Source: Bacteroidales bacterium (GTDB lineage: Bacteria > Bacteroidota > Bacteroidia > Bacteroidales > VadinHA17). From it: a stretch of DNA of 64,000 nucleotides. The stretch spans positions 23,621-87,620 of the forward strand of contig PLNT01000026.1 in the NCBI GenBank assembly GCA_003141895.1, given 5' to 3'. Position 1 is the first letter of the stretch, and the number at the start of each line of letters is the position of its first letter. The position numbers and the translations under genes were made by a program. Below the pieces are notes generated by a model. That model saw only the letters and a program-made list of their open reading frames with translations. It had not been told where the DNA came from and searched no databases. Of this stretch, positions 8,634-18,224 are shown one piece after another.

Positions 8634-10463
8634 TTAATAAGTATTCTTAATTGTATCGTAATAAGCTTTCAGGATATACCAGGCTTTTTTCTTCTCTCCA
8701 TGCTCTGAAATCAGTCCTTTGCGATTCCACCCTTTTTGATATACCGGGTGCATCCTGCCAGATGAACGATAATCTGCAAGAAGCCATGGAAAGACTCCGC
8801 ACAGATTATTCATTGTTCCAAACATTACTATCTGGTCTTTGTAAATCTGTTCCTGATATTCCTCACTCCATGAGGATGCCTCATCTTTTGGTCCTGAATT
8901 ATTCCCGTAAAGAGCCTCTCCTCCAAATTCTGTTATCACAATTGGTTTATCCTTGATAGCTAAATTCCACTTTATATCCCCGGGCTGCCCCTGCCAGGGA
9001 ACATACCATCCCAGATACTCATTTAAAGAAATCAAATCAAGATGACGATAAAGTGTGTCCCATACATTTAAGATATTATTACTGTAGTGCTCATCATTAA
9101 TAACAGAAGTAATAATCCTGGTTGAGTCCAAATACCTGCAATTATCTGTAATGTTAATTAATGCCTTATCCCGGGAGGGAGAAGAGTTCGTTTCATTCGA
9201 AAGACTCCATACTATAACTCCGCAGCGATTTTTATCCCTGTTCACCATCTCCCTCATCATCAGATCCATTTTATCTGTTACCCCGGGAGCAGAAAACTCA
9301 ATTTGCTGATATACAGGAATCTCGTCCCATACCATAATCCCCAATTTTTCAGCAGATTTAATCATGTTTTCATTGTGTGGATAATGAGCCAGACGGATCA
9401 TGTTACACCCTGTTTCTTTGACCCATTTTAAAAGCAGCAATGCATCTGATTCAGAATAAGCTCGGGCTGCCCTTAAAGGATTCTCCTCATGTATGTTAAT
9501 CCCTTTAAGAAAAACAGGTTTCCCGTTCAGTAGAATCTTTGGTCCTTTTACTTCAATACTTCTGAAGCCAATTGTGTCAATAACAGTATCCGTTTCACTC
9601 TGTATAATGACTTTATAAAGCTTGGGATTTTCCGGCGTCCATAGTTTAAAGTCTGAACTGAATTTTATCTCAGCCAGCCCTGAAACGTCTGACCTGGTTT
9701 TATAATCAAGATTCAGTTCAGGGATCTTTATTCTGACATTCTGTGAAAGACTGTTCCCATTTAATCTGACCCAGCCAAGAACCTCATTGAATGAATGTTT
9801 CTTCAATTGGATGAAATAGTCACTGATGAACAACCTGTCTGATACAATCAGGTTTACATCACGTGTTATGCCACCGTAATTGAACCAGTCATAGCCGAGA
9901 CCGGGCACCCCATCCTTAAGCCTCTGGTTATTGACCCTTACAATAATGGTGTTTATGCCTGGCTTAACTAAGTTGCCTATTTCGAATTGGAAAGGTGTGA
10001 ATCCTCCTTCATGAGAACCAATTATATTTCCATTGAGATATACACTGGCCATATAATTTACTGCACCGAAATGCAGAAACAGCCTCTTGTTTCCTGTGGG
10101 TATGTAATTGAAAGTTTTTTTGTACCAGATAGTCCCTTCATAGTATTTTAGCTCCTGAAGCTGCGTATTAAAATCGCCTGGTACATTTAAAGCAGGACCT
10201 CCTTCGAACGAATATTCGATAAAATCAGTTTTTTTCTCAGGTTTCCTTTCCTGCCATACCTTTCGCCAGTCACCAGCACCTGTCGGATCAATAATAATCT
10301 GCCATTCCCCGTCAAGACTGGTACAATGCCTTGCTGAAACATTAATCATTGCGCTCTGTCCGAATGCTGAATCGGGACCTGAAAGACCACTATAAATCAA
10401 GACCCCTGCAATCACAAGCGATTCAAATAACTTATTTTTCATAGGTCTAGCCGTTCTTATCAT
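8634..10463 (-). CDS. Glycoside hydrolase family 2, probable beta-glucuronidase
   Basis: This 609-residue GH2 enzyme has a signal peptide, an N-terminal sugar-binding beta-sandwich (about 50-205), an immunoglobulin-like domain (about 210-305) and a TIM barrel (about 308-609). The acid/base is Glu424 (WSLSNE) and the nucleophile Glu512 (ITEFGG). Two further marks favour beta-glucuronidase over beta-galactosidase: NEYLGWY at 481-487 and an Asn-x-Lys motif (Asn580-Lys582), which in glucuronidases contacts the uronate carboxylate. The start at 10463 overlaps the stop of the GH97 gene by four bases (ATGA), implying translational coupling. A second ATG at 10442 gives a more standard signal peptide. 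It likely removes terminal glucuronic acid from oligosaccharides. Confidence 0.83.
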   Translation of the reverse strand: MIRTARPMKNKLFESLVIAGVLIYSGLSGPDSAFGQSAMINVSARHCTSLDGEWQIIIDPTGAGDWRKVWQERKPEKKTDFIEYSFEGGPALNVPGDFNTQLQELKYYEGTIWYKKTFNYIPTGNKRLFLHFGAVNYMASVYLNGNIIGSHEGGFTPFQFEIGNLVKPGINTIIVRVNNQRLKDGVPGLGYDWFNYGGITRDVNLIVSDRLFISDYFIQLKKHSFNEVLGWVRLNGNSLSQNVRIKIPELNLDYKTRSDVSGLAEIKFSSDFKLWTPENPKLYKVIIQSETDTVIDTIGFRSIEVKGPKILLNGKPVFLKGINIHEENPLRAARAYSESDALLLLKWVKETGCNMIRLAHYPHNENMIKSAEKLGIMVWDEIPVYQQIEFSAPGVTDKMDLMMREMVNRDKNRCGVIVWSLSNETNSSPSRDKALINITDNCRYLDSTRIITSVINDEHYSNNILNVWDTLYRHLDLISLNEYLGWYVPWQGQPGDIKWNLAIKDKPIVITEFGGEALYGNNSGPKDEASSWSEEYQEQIYKDQIVMFGTMNNLCGVFPWLLADYRSSGRMHPVYQKGWNRKGLISEHGEKKKAWYILKAYYDTIKNTY

Positions 10464-12448
10464 TTTAATTTTTCAATTCTTGCTGCCCATCCTCCGCCGG
10501 GTGCAAGGTGAATATTCAGTTTGCTGCCACCCGATATTTTTATCACTTCTTTTTTATAATCGGTGCCATCGCGATCAGCATTAATTCCATCTTTAAAGAC
10601 AATAGCCTGATAATCACCATTCCCAAGAAATGAAAAATCTAGAGTCAGATCTCTGGCAGTCCAGTTGGTCATTGCTCCGACAAACCATTTATCTCCCTTT
10701 TGTCGGGCGAGTGCCACATACTCTCCCACTTTTCCGTCAAGTGCCACTGTAGCATCAAAAGTAGTTGGAACACTGGTGATAAAATCAGTACATTCCTGCT
10801 CTTTCATGTAGATCGTAGGATTATCAGAAAGCATCTGAAGAGGCGCTTCAAAAACAACATACATGGCTAACTGCTGACAGCGTGTACCCTGGCTCATGGG
10901 ATTCGAGTTTATCGGCCTGAAGTTCTCTTTATTGGAATTTCTCATTGCACCGGGAGTGTAATCCATTGGACCGGCCATCATTCGCAGATAAGGAATGCTG
11001 ACTACATAGCGCGGTTGATCCTCAATAGCCCACTTATAATTTTCCAATCCTTTTACACCTTCAAAACCAATAACATTCGGATAGGTTTTCTGCAAACCAG
11101 TAGGCTTAAATACTCCGTGGAAATCGACCAGCAAATGATAATCTGATGCTTTTTTAGCAATTTCATATAGCGAAGCCACTGCCAGCTGATCATCACGATC
11201 GACAAAATCAATTTTGAATCCCTTAACCCCCATACCGGAATAAAGAGGAAAAACTTTATCCATCTGCTGTGTAATGGTATACCACGATGCCCAGAGAATC
11301 ACTCCTACACCTTTCTGTTTGCCATAATCAAGTATTGCCTTAATATCAATCGCAGGGTTAGTTTTTGTCAGGTCCAGCATCGCAGACCAGCCTGCATCAA
11401 TAATGATATATCTAATTTTGTTGGCAGCGGCAAAATCGATGTAATATTTATAAGTAGGCGTATTCATCCCCGCTTTAAAATCCACATGAGATATATTCTG
11501 GTCGTTCCACCAATCCCAGGCAACCTGCCCTGGTTCGACCCAGGAGATATCGCTTAATCTCGACGGGGAAGCCAATTTCTGAACCATATCAATGTTCAGC
11601 AATTCTTTATCCTGATTGCTTATAACAACTATACGCCACGGAAAATTACGTGTACCATTGACTTTCGCTATATAATCTGCTCTTTTAGTCGGTATATAAT
11701 TTATGCCTCCGTAACCACTAAGTTTAGATTCTAACGGGAAAGGAGCGTACACCCCCATAAATCCTTTATGTGTTTGATTAATATTCAGATACATACCAGG
11801 ATATTCTTCCAGATCAGCCTCAAGAATTACAACCTTTTTATTATTTCCGACATCAGCAAGTACCGGAAGGAAAGCCAGGGAATCACTGGCAAATTTTGAA
11901 ATATTGATCTCTTTATAGAGAGCCTCAAAAGATGAATTGAAAATTTTGCCATCCCGGTAATCCCACATATAAGGTACAAACACTTTCTGATCAGCAGTGA
12001 AATTAAAGTTGGCTTCTTCATTTTTCACAAAAATCTCTCCTTTTCTCTTGGTAAAAAAGCGATATGCCACTCCTTCATCATATATCCTGAAAATCAATCC
12101 AAAATAGCCTTTAAAGCTGATTGTAAACTGATTGCACTGATCATGAATGGTTGATTTTTTATAGTTGACCGCAGTAATTATATTGTCAATTTTATCAGTT
12201 TTTGTTGATAAAACCTTTGCATTTTCACCAAGGACTTCTCCTCCGGTCAACTGAAGTGAAATTGGCGAAGGTGCAATAATCTGCTGTCCGTCAGACTGAA
12301 CGGACCATAGCAGTTTAGCTCCTCCTTCCACATGCAGAATAATATGGCCGCCGGGTGATTTTATCTCAAAATCTTTGTTTTTCTGTGCGTTAAGTAGTGC
12401 GGAACTCAACAAAGATAAAAGCATCAGTCCTATAAGTTTTTTTTTCAT
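10460..12448 (-). CDS. Glycoside hydrolase family 97 (alpha-galactosidase/alpha-glucosidase)
   Basis: This 662-residue protein has a signal peptide (about 1-21), the N-terminal super-beta-sandwich of GH97 (to about 290), a TIM barrel (about 300-575) and a C-terminal beta-sheet domain. In the barrel, Asp414 (FKIDFVDRD) lies where the retaining GH97 members (alpha-galactosidase type) have their aspartate nucleophile, and Glu463 (GFEG) is the likely acid. Inverting SusB-like alpha-glucosidases use glutamates instead, so I lean to a retaining alpha-galactosidase or relative. It is followed without a gap by the GH2 gene. deoC lies 77 bp upstream on the same strand and may or may not share the transcript. 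Family call is firm; linkage and anomeric outcome are inferred. Confidence 0.85.
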   Translation of the reverse strand: MKKKLIGLMLLSLLSSALLNAQKNKDFEIKSPGGHIILHVEGGAKLLWSVQSDGQQIIAPSPISLQLTGGEVLGENAKVLSTKTDKIDNIITAVNYKKSTIHDQCNQFTISFKGYFGLIFRIYDEGVAYRFFTKRKGEIFVKNEEANFNFTADQKVFVPYMWDYRDGKIFNSSFEALYKEINISKFASDSLAFLPVLADVGNNKKVVILEADLEEYPGMYLNINQTHKGFMGVYAPFPLESKLSGYGGINYIPTKRADYIAKVNGTRNFPWRIVVISNQDKELLNIDMVQKLASPSRLSDISWVEPGQVAWDWWNDQNISHVDFKAGMNTPTYKYYIDFAAANKIRYIIIDAGWSAMLDLTKTNPAIDIKAILDYGKQKGVGVILWASWYTITQQMDKVFPLYSGMGVKGFKIDFVDRDDQLAVASLYEIAKKASDYHLLVDFHGVFKPTGLQKTYPNVIGFEGVKGLENYKWAIEDQPRYVVSIPYLRMMAGPMDYTPGAMRNSNKENFRPINSNPMSQGTRCQQLAMYVVFEAPLQMLSDNPTIYMKEQECTDFITSVPTTFDATVALDGKVGEYVALARQKGDKWFVGAMTNWTARDLTLDFSFLGNGDYQAIVFKDGINADRDGTDYKKEVIKISGGSKLNIHLAPGGGWAARIEKLK

Positions 12449-12525
12449 CTCAGTCAGATTTGGTTACACATGGAATTAAATAAGATAAACAAAGGTTTAC
12501 ACAAAGGTTCACAATGGGGAAATAC

Positions 12526-13242
12526 TTATTTTTCTCCAAAACGTTTCTTAGCTTCCGTAAGTATAGCTTCAGTGGCAGTTGCTCCAGAACGGGTAGCTCC
12601 TGCTTCTCTCATTTTCAGGAGATCATCAAGTGTCCGTACTCCTCCTGCACATTTTACCTGCACTGCCGGCCCGGAATACTTTCTCATAAGCTTTACATCT
12701 TCAATAGTAGCACCCTTATAATTAAAATCTCCATTTGATTGTTTTACAAAGCCATAACCAGTAGATGTTTTTACAAAATCCGCCCCAACACGGGTGCATA
12801 TTTCACAAAGACGGATCTTATCTTCTGATTTAGTTATAAAATCGTTTTCAAATATCGCTTTCACAATAGCATTGTTCATATGACAAACCTCAGTAACGGC
12901 TTTTATTTCTTTTTCAACATAATCCCAGTCACCTCCAAGGGTTTTCCCGATGTTTATAACCATATCAACCTCGGAAGCTCCATCAAGACAAGCCTGTTCA
13001 GCCTCAAATACTTTAACTTTAGTGGAACTATTTCCATGTGGAAACCCGATTACACAACCAACCTGAACAGAACTTCCGGCGAGTATCTCAGCAGCTTTTT
13101 TTACTGCGTATGGTTTAACACATACAGATGCAACGTCGTATTTTAAAGCTACTTCACATTGCTTTGAAAGATCTTCATCGGTGTGCGTCGGCTGAAGGAT
13201 TGAATGGTCAATCATCTTGGCAATGTCTTTAACTGTTATCAT
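12526..13242 (-). CDS. deoC: Deoxyribose-phosphate aldolase
   Basis: This 238-residue class I aldolase cleaves 2-deoxyribose 5-phosphate to glyceraldehyde 3-phosphate and acetaldehyde, the last step of deoxynucleoside catabolism. The Schiff-base lysine is Lys158 in FVKTSTGYGF. Asp93 (EVDMVIN) and Lys197 (VKCAGG) complete the proton relay. Length is normal for the bacterial enzyme and no signal peptide is present, so it is cytoplasmic. It is divergent from the hexokinase across 169 bp and lies upstream of the GH97-GH2 pair. The nucleoside hydrolase and ribokinase about 4 kb away give a salvage context. Confidence 0.95.
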   Translation of the reverse strand: MITVKDIAKMIDHSILQPTHTDEDLSKQCEVALKYDVASVCVKPYAVKKAAEILAGSSVQVGCVIGFPHGNSSTKVKVFEAEQACLDGASEVDMVINIGKTLGGDWDYVEKEIKAVTEVCHMNNAIVKAIFENDFITKSEDKIRLCEICTRVGADFVKTSTGYGFVKQSNGDFNYKGATIEDVKLMRKYSGPAVQVKCAGGVRTLDDLLKMREAGATRSGATATEAILTEAKKRFGEK

Positions 13243-13411
13243 CTTCTTTTATATTATTAATAGTTATGTGCTAAATTTCATATCTCAATCAAAGATGTAT
13301 ACAATATTAGAAAATAAACTCAGAACTACCTGAATAAATTTACGCTTATGGTCCTCTTTGAAAAGAAAACAATATTTCATATTTTACCTGCCAATTTATT
13401 TTGTCTGCATT

Positions 13412-14695
13412 ATGAAAAACTGTGAGAGGTTCCTTGAAGATCACAAGATTAAATCTGAAGTAATATCTAACCAGAGTATTGTTGACATGTTTACTTCAGA
13501 GATGCTGAATGGGCTGGCAGGAAAGGAAAGCTCGCTTCGTATGATACCTACCTATATTGAAGCTGATAATCAATTTCTTACCAATATTCCGGTTGTTGCT
13601 ATTGATGCAGGAGGAACCAATTTCAGGGCAGCTCTGGTCAAGTTTAACAAACTTGGAACACTGGAGATGACCAATATGGTAAATGCAAAAATGCCGGGTC
13701 TTGAGGGTGAAATTTCAAAAACCGAGTTTTTCGATACTATCGCAGGTTATATCAGGTCCAATGCAGAACTAGTCGATAGGATTGGATTTTGTTTCTCATA
13801 TCCAACTGAAATCCTGCCGGACAAAGACGGTAAACTTCTCCAATTCTGCAAAGAAGTTCAGGTACCAGAAGTTGTTGGAGAGCTTATCGGCAAAAGTCTT
13901 CTCGAAACACTTGGAATGCAGGAAAAACAAATTGTTATTTTAAACGATACAGTAGCTACACTTCTTGCCGGGAAATCAGCTTCTTTAAATAGAGAATATG
14001 ATTCATATATAGGATACATACTTGGTACAGGTACTAATACATGTTACATAGAAAGCAATAAAAACATTCTGAAATTAAAAAGTATTGACACATCAGGGAG
14101 TCAAATTATTAATATTGAATCCGGCAAATTCGGGAAAGTCCTACAGACAGATCTTGATATTATATTCGACAAAACAACAGTAAATCCCGGAGATTACAAA
14201 TTCGAAAAGATGATCGCGGGAGGATATTTAGGAGGATTATGTCTGTCGGTCTTGAAATCAGCAGCAAAGGAGGATATTTTTACTACGGCCACCGCTGCCG
14301 CAATCATTGCACTGGATGAGTTATCATCAGAAGAGGTAAGTAATTTTGCTTCCAATCCTAAATCAGGAAAAAGCCCGTTGCATAAATGCATAATTGATAA
14401 ATCCGATAAGGAAAACAGTATCACAATAATTGAATGTATTATTGATCGCGCTGCAAAACTGGTAGCAGCTAATATGGCTGCTGTAATTCTTAAAACAAAT
14501 AAAGGGAAATCCTCAGAACGACCAATTCTGATAACAATCGAAGGAACTACATTTTATAAAATGCACAAATTGAGGGGTTACTTCGAAAAATACCTGAAAG
14601 ATTATCTCAGGGATGAGAAAAAAAGGTATTATGAGTTCACTGAAGTTCAACAATCCAGTCTGGTCGGTGCTGCACTTGCTGCCCTTATTAATTAA
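13412..14695 (+). CDS. Hexokinase, eukaryotic-type (hexokinase fold)
   Basis: This 427-residue cytoplasmic kinase phosphorylates a hexose with ATP. Visible motifs are phosphate-1 DAGGTNFR (65-72), the sugar-binding loop FSYPTE (128-133), the catalytic base in LNDT (Asp179) and the phosphate-2 loop LGTGTN (204-209). These match the hexokinase family found in eukaryotes and Bacteroidota rather than the shorter ROK/GlcK glucokinases. I chose ATG 13412; an in-frame TTG at 13358 would add 18 hydrophobic residues that are not part of the family. The last bases overlap the convergent BASS transporter gene. Likely substrates are glucose, mannose or hexosamines, unresolved here. Confidence 0.85.
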   Translation: MKNCERFLEDHKIKSEVISNQSIVDMFTSEMLNGLAGKESSLRMIPTYIEADNQFLTNIPVVAIDAGGTNFRAALVKFNKLGTLEMTNMVNAKMPGLEGEISKTEFFDTIAGYIRSNAELVDRIGFCFSYPTEILPDKDGKLLQFCKEVQVPEVVGELIGKSLLETLGMQEKQIVILNDTVATLLAGKSASLNREYDSYIGYILGTGTNTCYIESNKNILKLKSIDTSGSQIINIESGKFGKVLQTDLDIIFDKTTVNPGDYKFEKMIAGGYLGGLCLSVLKSAAKEDIFTTATAAAIIALDELSSEEVSNFASNPKSGKSPLHKCIIDKSDKENSITIIECIIDRAAKLVAANMAAVILKTNKGKSSERPILITIEGTTFYKMHKLRGYFEKYLKDYLRDEKKRYYEFTEVQQSSLVGAALAALIN

Positions 14696-15981
14696 TCCGA
14701 AGTTTGTACATCTTCCGCTACCGGTTTCCCACGCCAGTAATTTGCCAGGACTGACCCTGTAACATTCATCAGGGGACCAAAAATTGCCGGAGCCAAACCA
14801 ACAGTTGCCACTTTTCCCATTTGAAGTGCAAGACCAGATGCAAGTCCTCCATTTTGCATACCTACTTCGAATGCTATTGTCCGGCGATCCTTTTCAGGCA
14901 TTCCCACAAGCCACGATAACCAGTAACCCAGTGTATATCCGGCCATATTATGAAGCAGACTGGTAACCAGCAAAAGAGCTCCCACTTTTATAAGACTATC
15001 TCTTCCTGATGCGGTGATTATTGTTACTATAACAGCAATTCCAACCATCGAAATAAGTGAGAGTGTTTTCTCCATGTAACCGTTTTTACCTTTAAGAAGA
15101 TTTGAAAGAAGAGCAGCGACAATCATTGGCAAAAAGAAAAACCAGCCCATTGATTTTAAGAACTGTATGAGAAATGCAGACATTCCGGCATTTTTCAATT
15201 TAGCATACACCAGAGTTGTCAAAAGAATAATTAAAAGGTACGAAGAAAGCTGAATCAGAGTCGATTTATATGATTCCCGGCCTTTCGAAAAGAGATTGAA
15301 GATAAATCCTGCAACTATAGGAAGAATGATCATATTAAGAATATCGAGCATCATACTCCAGAAACTGACTTCAATATATTGTCCTCCAAGAATTTTCATC
15401 AGCAAGGGAGTTAAAAACGGAGAGAGCAGCGTTGAAATAGCACCTATTGTGACAGCTAACGCAAGATTCGCTTTAGCCAGAAATGACATCACATTTGACG
15501 CAAGTCCACTTGGAACACACCCTATTAAAATAATACCGGCAGAAATTTCAGGAGGAAAATTGAATATTCCGGCAATTGTAAAACCAATCAACGGCATTAT
15601 CATATAATGTGAAACTACACCCACCAGTACACCCTTTGGCATTTTCACCACCCCTGCAAAATCCCTGAAACTCATCTGTGAACCCATGCCAAACATTATT
15701 ATCTGAAGAAGAGGAACAATCAATTTCTTTAATTGAAAATCACCAACAGAAATAAAGTATTGAGGATAAACTATAGAGACAATAACTGCTGTAAATATCC
15801 ATAAAGTGTATGAAAAACCTTTGAATTTTTGAAATCCTCTGACAGAAGTTGCCAGTATAATAAAGCCGGTAATTAACAAGGGAGCTGACATATCCTTGTT
15901 TCCACTCAGATATGATACTCCCGAAGCCATAATTAATAATGAAGAGAAAGCCAGGAAGATGTAAGATAACTTCTTTTTCAT
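14692..15981 (-). CDS. Bile acid:sodium symporter (BASS) family transporter
   Basis: This 429-residue integral membrane protein has about ten to twelve hydrophobic segments. The first two (about 7-25 and 33-50) form an N-terminal extension before the canonical SBF/BASS core, which starts near residue 58. Core features include an FGMGSQMSFRDF segment near 98 and the family motif GCVPSGLASNVMSFLAKAN near 154, the crossover region that binds sodium. Despite the family name, BASS members move many organic anions, including keto acids. Neighbours (hexokinase, ribokinase, uronate genes) would suit import of a sugar acid or keto acid, but this is inference. It is divergent from ribokinase across 161 bp and convergent with hexokinase. 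Confidence 0.82.
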   Translation of the reverse strand: MKKKLSYIFLAFSSLLIMASGVSYLSGNKDMSAPLLITGFIILATSVRGFQKFKGFSYTLWIFTAVIVSIVYPQYFISVGDFQLKKLIVPLLQIIMFGMGSQMSFRDFAGVVKMPKGVLVGVVSHYMIMPLIGFTIAGIFNFPPEISAGIILIGCVPSGLASNVMSFLAKANLALAVTIGAISTLLSPFLTPLLMKILGGQYIEVSFWSMMLDILNMIILPIVAGFIFNLFSKGRESYKSTLIQLSSYLLIILLTTLVYAKLKNAGMSAFLIQFLKSMGWFFFLPMIVAALLSNLLKGKNGYMEKTLSLISMVGIAVIVTIITASGRDSLIKVGALLLVTSLLHNMAGYTLGYWLSWLVGMPEKDRRTIAFEVGMQNGGLASGLALQMGKVATVGLAPAIFGPLMNVTGSVLANYWRGKPVAEDVQTSD

Positions 15982-16142
15982 TGAGAATAGATTATAGAAT
16001 AAATATACTGATTAGGCTTCAAACCGGCACATAGAATATCTATATTTAACACCGGAATTTAAGAAAATCAAAAAGAAAATTCTATCTTGGTTATTGAATG
16101 ATAATGAACTTGCAAGGGGGAAAAACAGCAAAAAATTAAATA

Positions 16143-17042
16143 ATGAGCAGAATACTTGTAATAGGGAGTTCAAATACCGACATGGTGATTAAAACTGAAA
16201 AACTTCCTGCTCCGGGAGAGACAATTCTTGGAGGTACCTTCCTTATGAATCCCGGAGGCAAAGGAGCCAATCAGGCTGTTGCCGCTGCAAGACTTGGTGG
16301 AAAGGTTACATTTATTACCAAAAGAGGAAATGACTTGTTTGGAAACCAGGCTGTGGGTTTATTGATGAGAGAAGGTATTGATGCACAATTTATTGTTAAG
16401 GATCTGGAGTTTCCATCAGGAGTAGCGTTGATAACTGTCGATTCACACGGGGAAAACAGTATAGTCGTTGCTCCCGGGTCAAATGGCAGATTGTCTGAAG
16501 ATGATATCCCGACCTCGGTCTTTGAGAATACTAAATTCGATATACTCCTTCTTCAACTTGAAATACCAATTAAGACTGTAGAATATTCAGCTGTAACAGC
16601 TTCAGCACAAGGTATTAAAGTCATTCTTAATCCTGCTCCGGCCAGTAAGCTTCCCGATAAATTACTCCAGAATACATGGCTGATTACTCCGAATGAGACT
16701 GAAGCAGAAGCTATTACAGGGACAGAAATAACGGATATTTCATCAGCCTGCCGTGCAGCTGTCTTAATACAGGAAAAAGGCGTGAAAAATGTAATTATTA
16801 CATTGGGTGAGATGGGAGCCTATATTAAATCCGCATATTTTACTGGATTAGTTCCGGGAATAAAAGTAACACCTGTTGATACAACAGCGGCAGGAGACGT
16901 GTTCAATGGTGCCCTGGCTGTAGCTTTATCAGAAGAAAAAGATCTTCAGGAGGCAGTCATCTTTGCAAATAAAGCTGCCGCAATTTCTGTTACCCGGATG
17001 GGAGCGCAGGCATCAGCACCATACAGAAGTGAAGTGATTTAA
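16143..17042 (+). CDS. rbsK: Ribokinase
   Basis: This 299-residue PfkB-family kinase converts D-ribose to ribose 5-phosphate with ATP. Substrate-binding Asp13 (SSNTDMV), the glycine motif NPGGKGANQA (36-45) and the signature DTTAAGDVFNG with catalytic Asp252 are all present, and the spacing matches RbsK. It starts a plus-strand run with a nucleoside hydrolase, an ADP-ribosylglycohydrolase-family lipoprotein and a sugar transporter. Ribose freed outside the cytoplasm by those enzymes could be imported and phosphorylated here. Confidence is high for ribokinase-type activity, moderate that ribose is the sole substrate. Confidence 0.9.
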   Translation: MSRILVIGSSNTDMVIKTEKLPAPGETILGGTFLMNPGGKGANQAVAAARLGGKVTFITKRGNDLFGNQAVGLLMREGIDAQFIVKDLEFPSGVALITVDSHGENSIVVAPGSNGRLSEDDIPTSVFENTKFDILLLQLEIPIKTVEYSAVTASAQGIKVILNPAPASKLPDKLLQNTWLITPNETEAEAITGTEITDISSACRAAVLIQEKGVKNVIITLGEMGAYIKSAYFTGLVPGIKVTPVDTTAAGDVFNGALAVALSEEKDLQEAVIFANKAAAISVTRMGAQASAPYRSEVI

Positions 17043-17094
17043 TGTTTGCTCTAAAATACTAGCATACAATGATTTTTCGTATTTCTTATATTGA

Positions 17095-17190
17095 TTACCC
17101 CCTTTCCCGTTTCCCCCAAGGGGGAAAGGCTGGCACTACTCCTTCCCCCTTGGGGGAAGTCCCGATGGCTATCGGGAGGGAAGGGGGTAA
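17095..17190. repeat. Intergenic G/C-tract palindromic repeat, second copy
   Basis: Bounded by ttaccccctttccc and aagggggtaa, it holds the inner palindrome ttcccccaagggggaa and the module tcccgatggctatcggga (17160-17177). It is a variant of the element at 1655-1732 and shares the tcccgat...atcggga module with 30812-30829. It separates ribokinase from the nucleoside hydrolase; the hydrolase frame stays open through it, but the real start is downstream at 17220. Confidence 0.7.
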
Positions 17191-17219
17191 ATATTACAAA
17201 TTATAAACTAAGAAATTTT

Positions 17220-18215
17220 ATGAAACACACCCTTTATTTAGCTTTGATAATCCTGCTTGGCTTTTCCGCTTGCTCAAACCAGTCAAAAACAAACGACAGG
17301 AAGATTAAAATCATTTTCGACACCGATATGGGCCCCGACTATGATGATGTAGGTGCTCTTGCATTTCTTCATACTATGGCCGACAGTGGAAAAGTAGAGA
17401 TCCTCGCAACAGTTGCATCCAATAAACACGAACTTGTCGCTCCATCTATAAATGTTATAAATACTTATTTCGGAAGAAGTGAATTACCGGTTGGCGCCCC
17501 AAAAACTGCAGGTGTTAATCTGGGTTCGTCCCAACACTGGGCTGACTCGATTGTTGCAAAATATCCTCATACCGTAAAATCAACCTCTGAATCCGCAAGT
17601 GCTGTCGATATATATAGAAAAATACTCAGCACTCAACCTGACAAAAGTGTAACAATTGTTACAGTCGGTTTTTTGACAAACCTCAGCAATCTTCTTAAAT
17701 CAGAACCTGACAACAACTCGCCTCTTAGCGGGAAAGAACTGGTAATCAGTAAAGTATCTAGATTAGTATCTATGGCAGGAAGATTCCCGGAGGGAAAAGA
17801 ATTTAACATTTTCATGGATTCTGTTTCTTCAAAATTTGTTTATGAGAACTGGCCCGGCGAAGTCATTTTTACAGGCTTTGAAATCGGGGCTGAAATACAT
17901 ACAGGGCTGAAACTGATAAAATCAGATATTATCAACAGTCCGGTGAAAGATGTTTTCAGAATAAGTATACCATTGGCTGAAGAAGATAAAAACGGGAGGA
18001 TGAGCTGGGACGAAACTGCGGTTCTTATCGGGGTATATGGGACTGAAGGATTCTTTGATACTGTGAGAGGGAAAATAATCGTAAATACTGACGGCAGTAA
18101 TACCTGGGAAAATAGTGCTGATGGAAAACAATCTTACGTAAAACAAAAAATGCCGTTTTCCGAGGTAGGTTCATTTATAGAAGCGAGGATGATGCATGTA
18201 CCAATAAAAAAATAA
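17220..18215 (+). CDS. Nucleoside hydrolase lipoprotein
   Basis: This 331-residue inosine/uridine-preferring nucleoside hydrolase-fold protein cleaves N-ribosidic bonds to give ribose and a base. The calcium/ribose-binding signature DTDMGPDYDD spans 34-43. An N-terminal lipobox (LGFSAC, Cys18) shows it is exported and lipid-anchored, unlike cytoplasmic salvage enzymes such as RihA/B/C. The start is ATG 17220: the upstream in-frame extension lies in the palindromic repeat, and only this start yields a lipoprotein signal. The ADP-ribosylglycohydrolase-like lipoprotein follows after 9 bp. Together with ribokinase and the GRP transporter it suggests extracytoplasmic nucleoside breakdown. Confidence 0.87.
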   Translation: MKHTLYLALIILLGFSACSNQSKTNDRKIKIIFDTDMGPDYDDVGALAFLHTMADSGKVEILATVASNKHELVAPSINVINTYFGRSELPVGAPKTAGVNLGSSQHWADSIVAKYPHTVKSTSESASAVDIYRKILSTQPDKSVTIVTVGFLTNLSNLLKSEPDNNSPLSGKELVISKVSRLVSMAGRFPEGKEFNIFMDSVSSKFVYENWPGEVIFTGFEIGAEIHTGLKLIKSDIINSPVKDVFRISIPLAEEDKNGRMSWDETAVLIGVYGTEGFFDTVRGKIIVNTDGSNTWENSADGKQSYVKQKMPFSEVGSFIEARMMHVPIKK

Positions 18216-18224
18216 ATATTCATA

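Noticed and set aside
12470..12738. Open frames opposite the end of deoC
   Set aside because: They are antisense to a fully supported aldolase gene and show no family features.
13358..13411. TTG-started N-terminal extension of hexokinase
   Set aside because: Adds 18 hydrophobic residues unlike the family; ATG at 13412 fits better.
17091..17219. N-terminal extension of the nucleoside hydrolase
   Set aside because: It is translated palindromic repeat; the lipoprotein signal begins at 17220.
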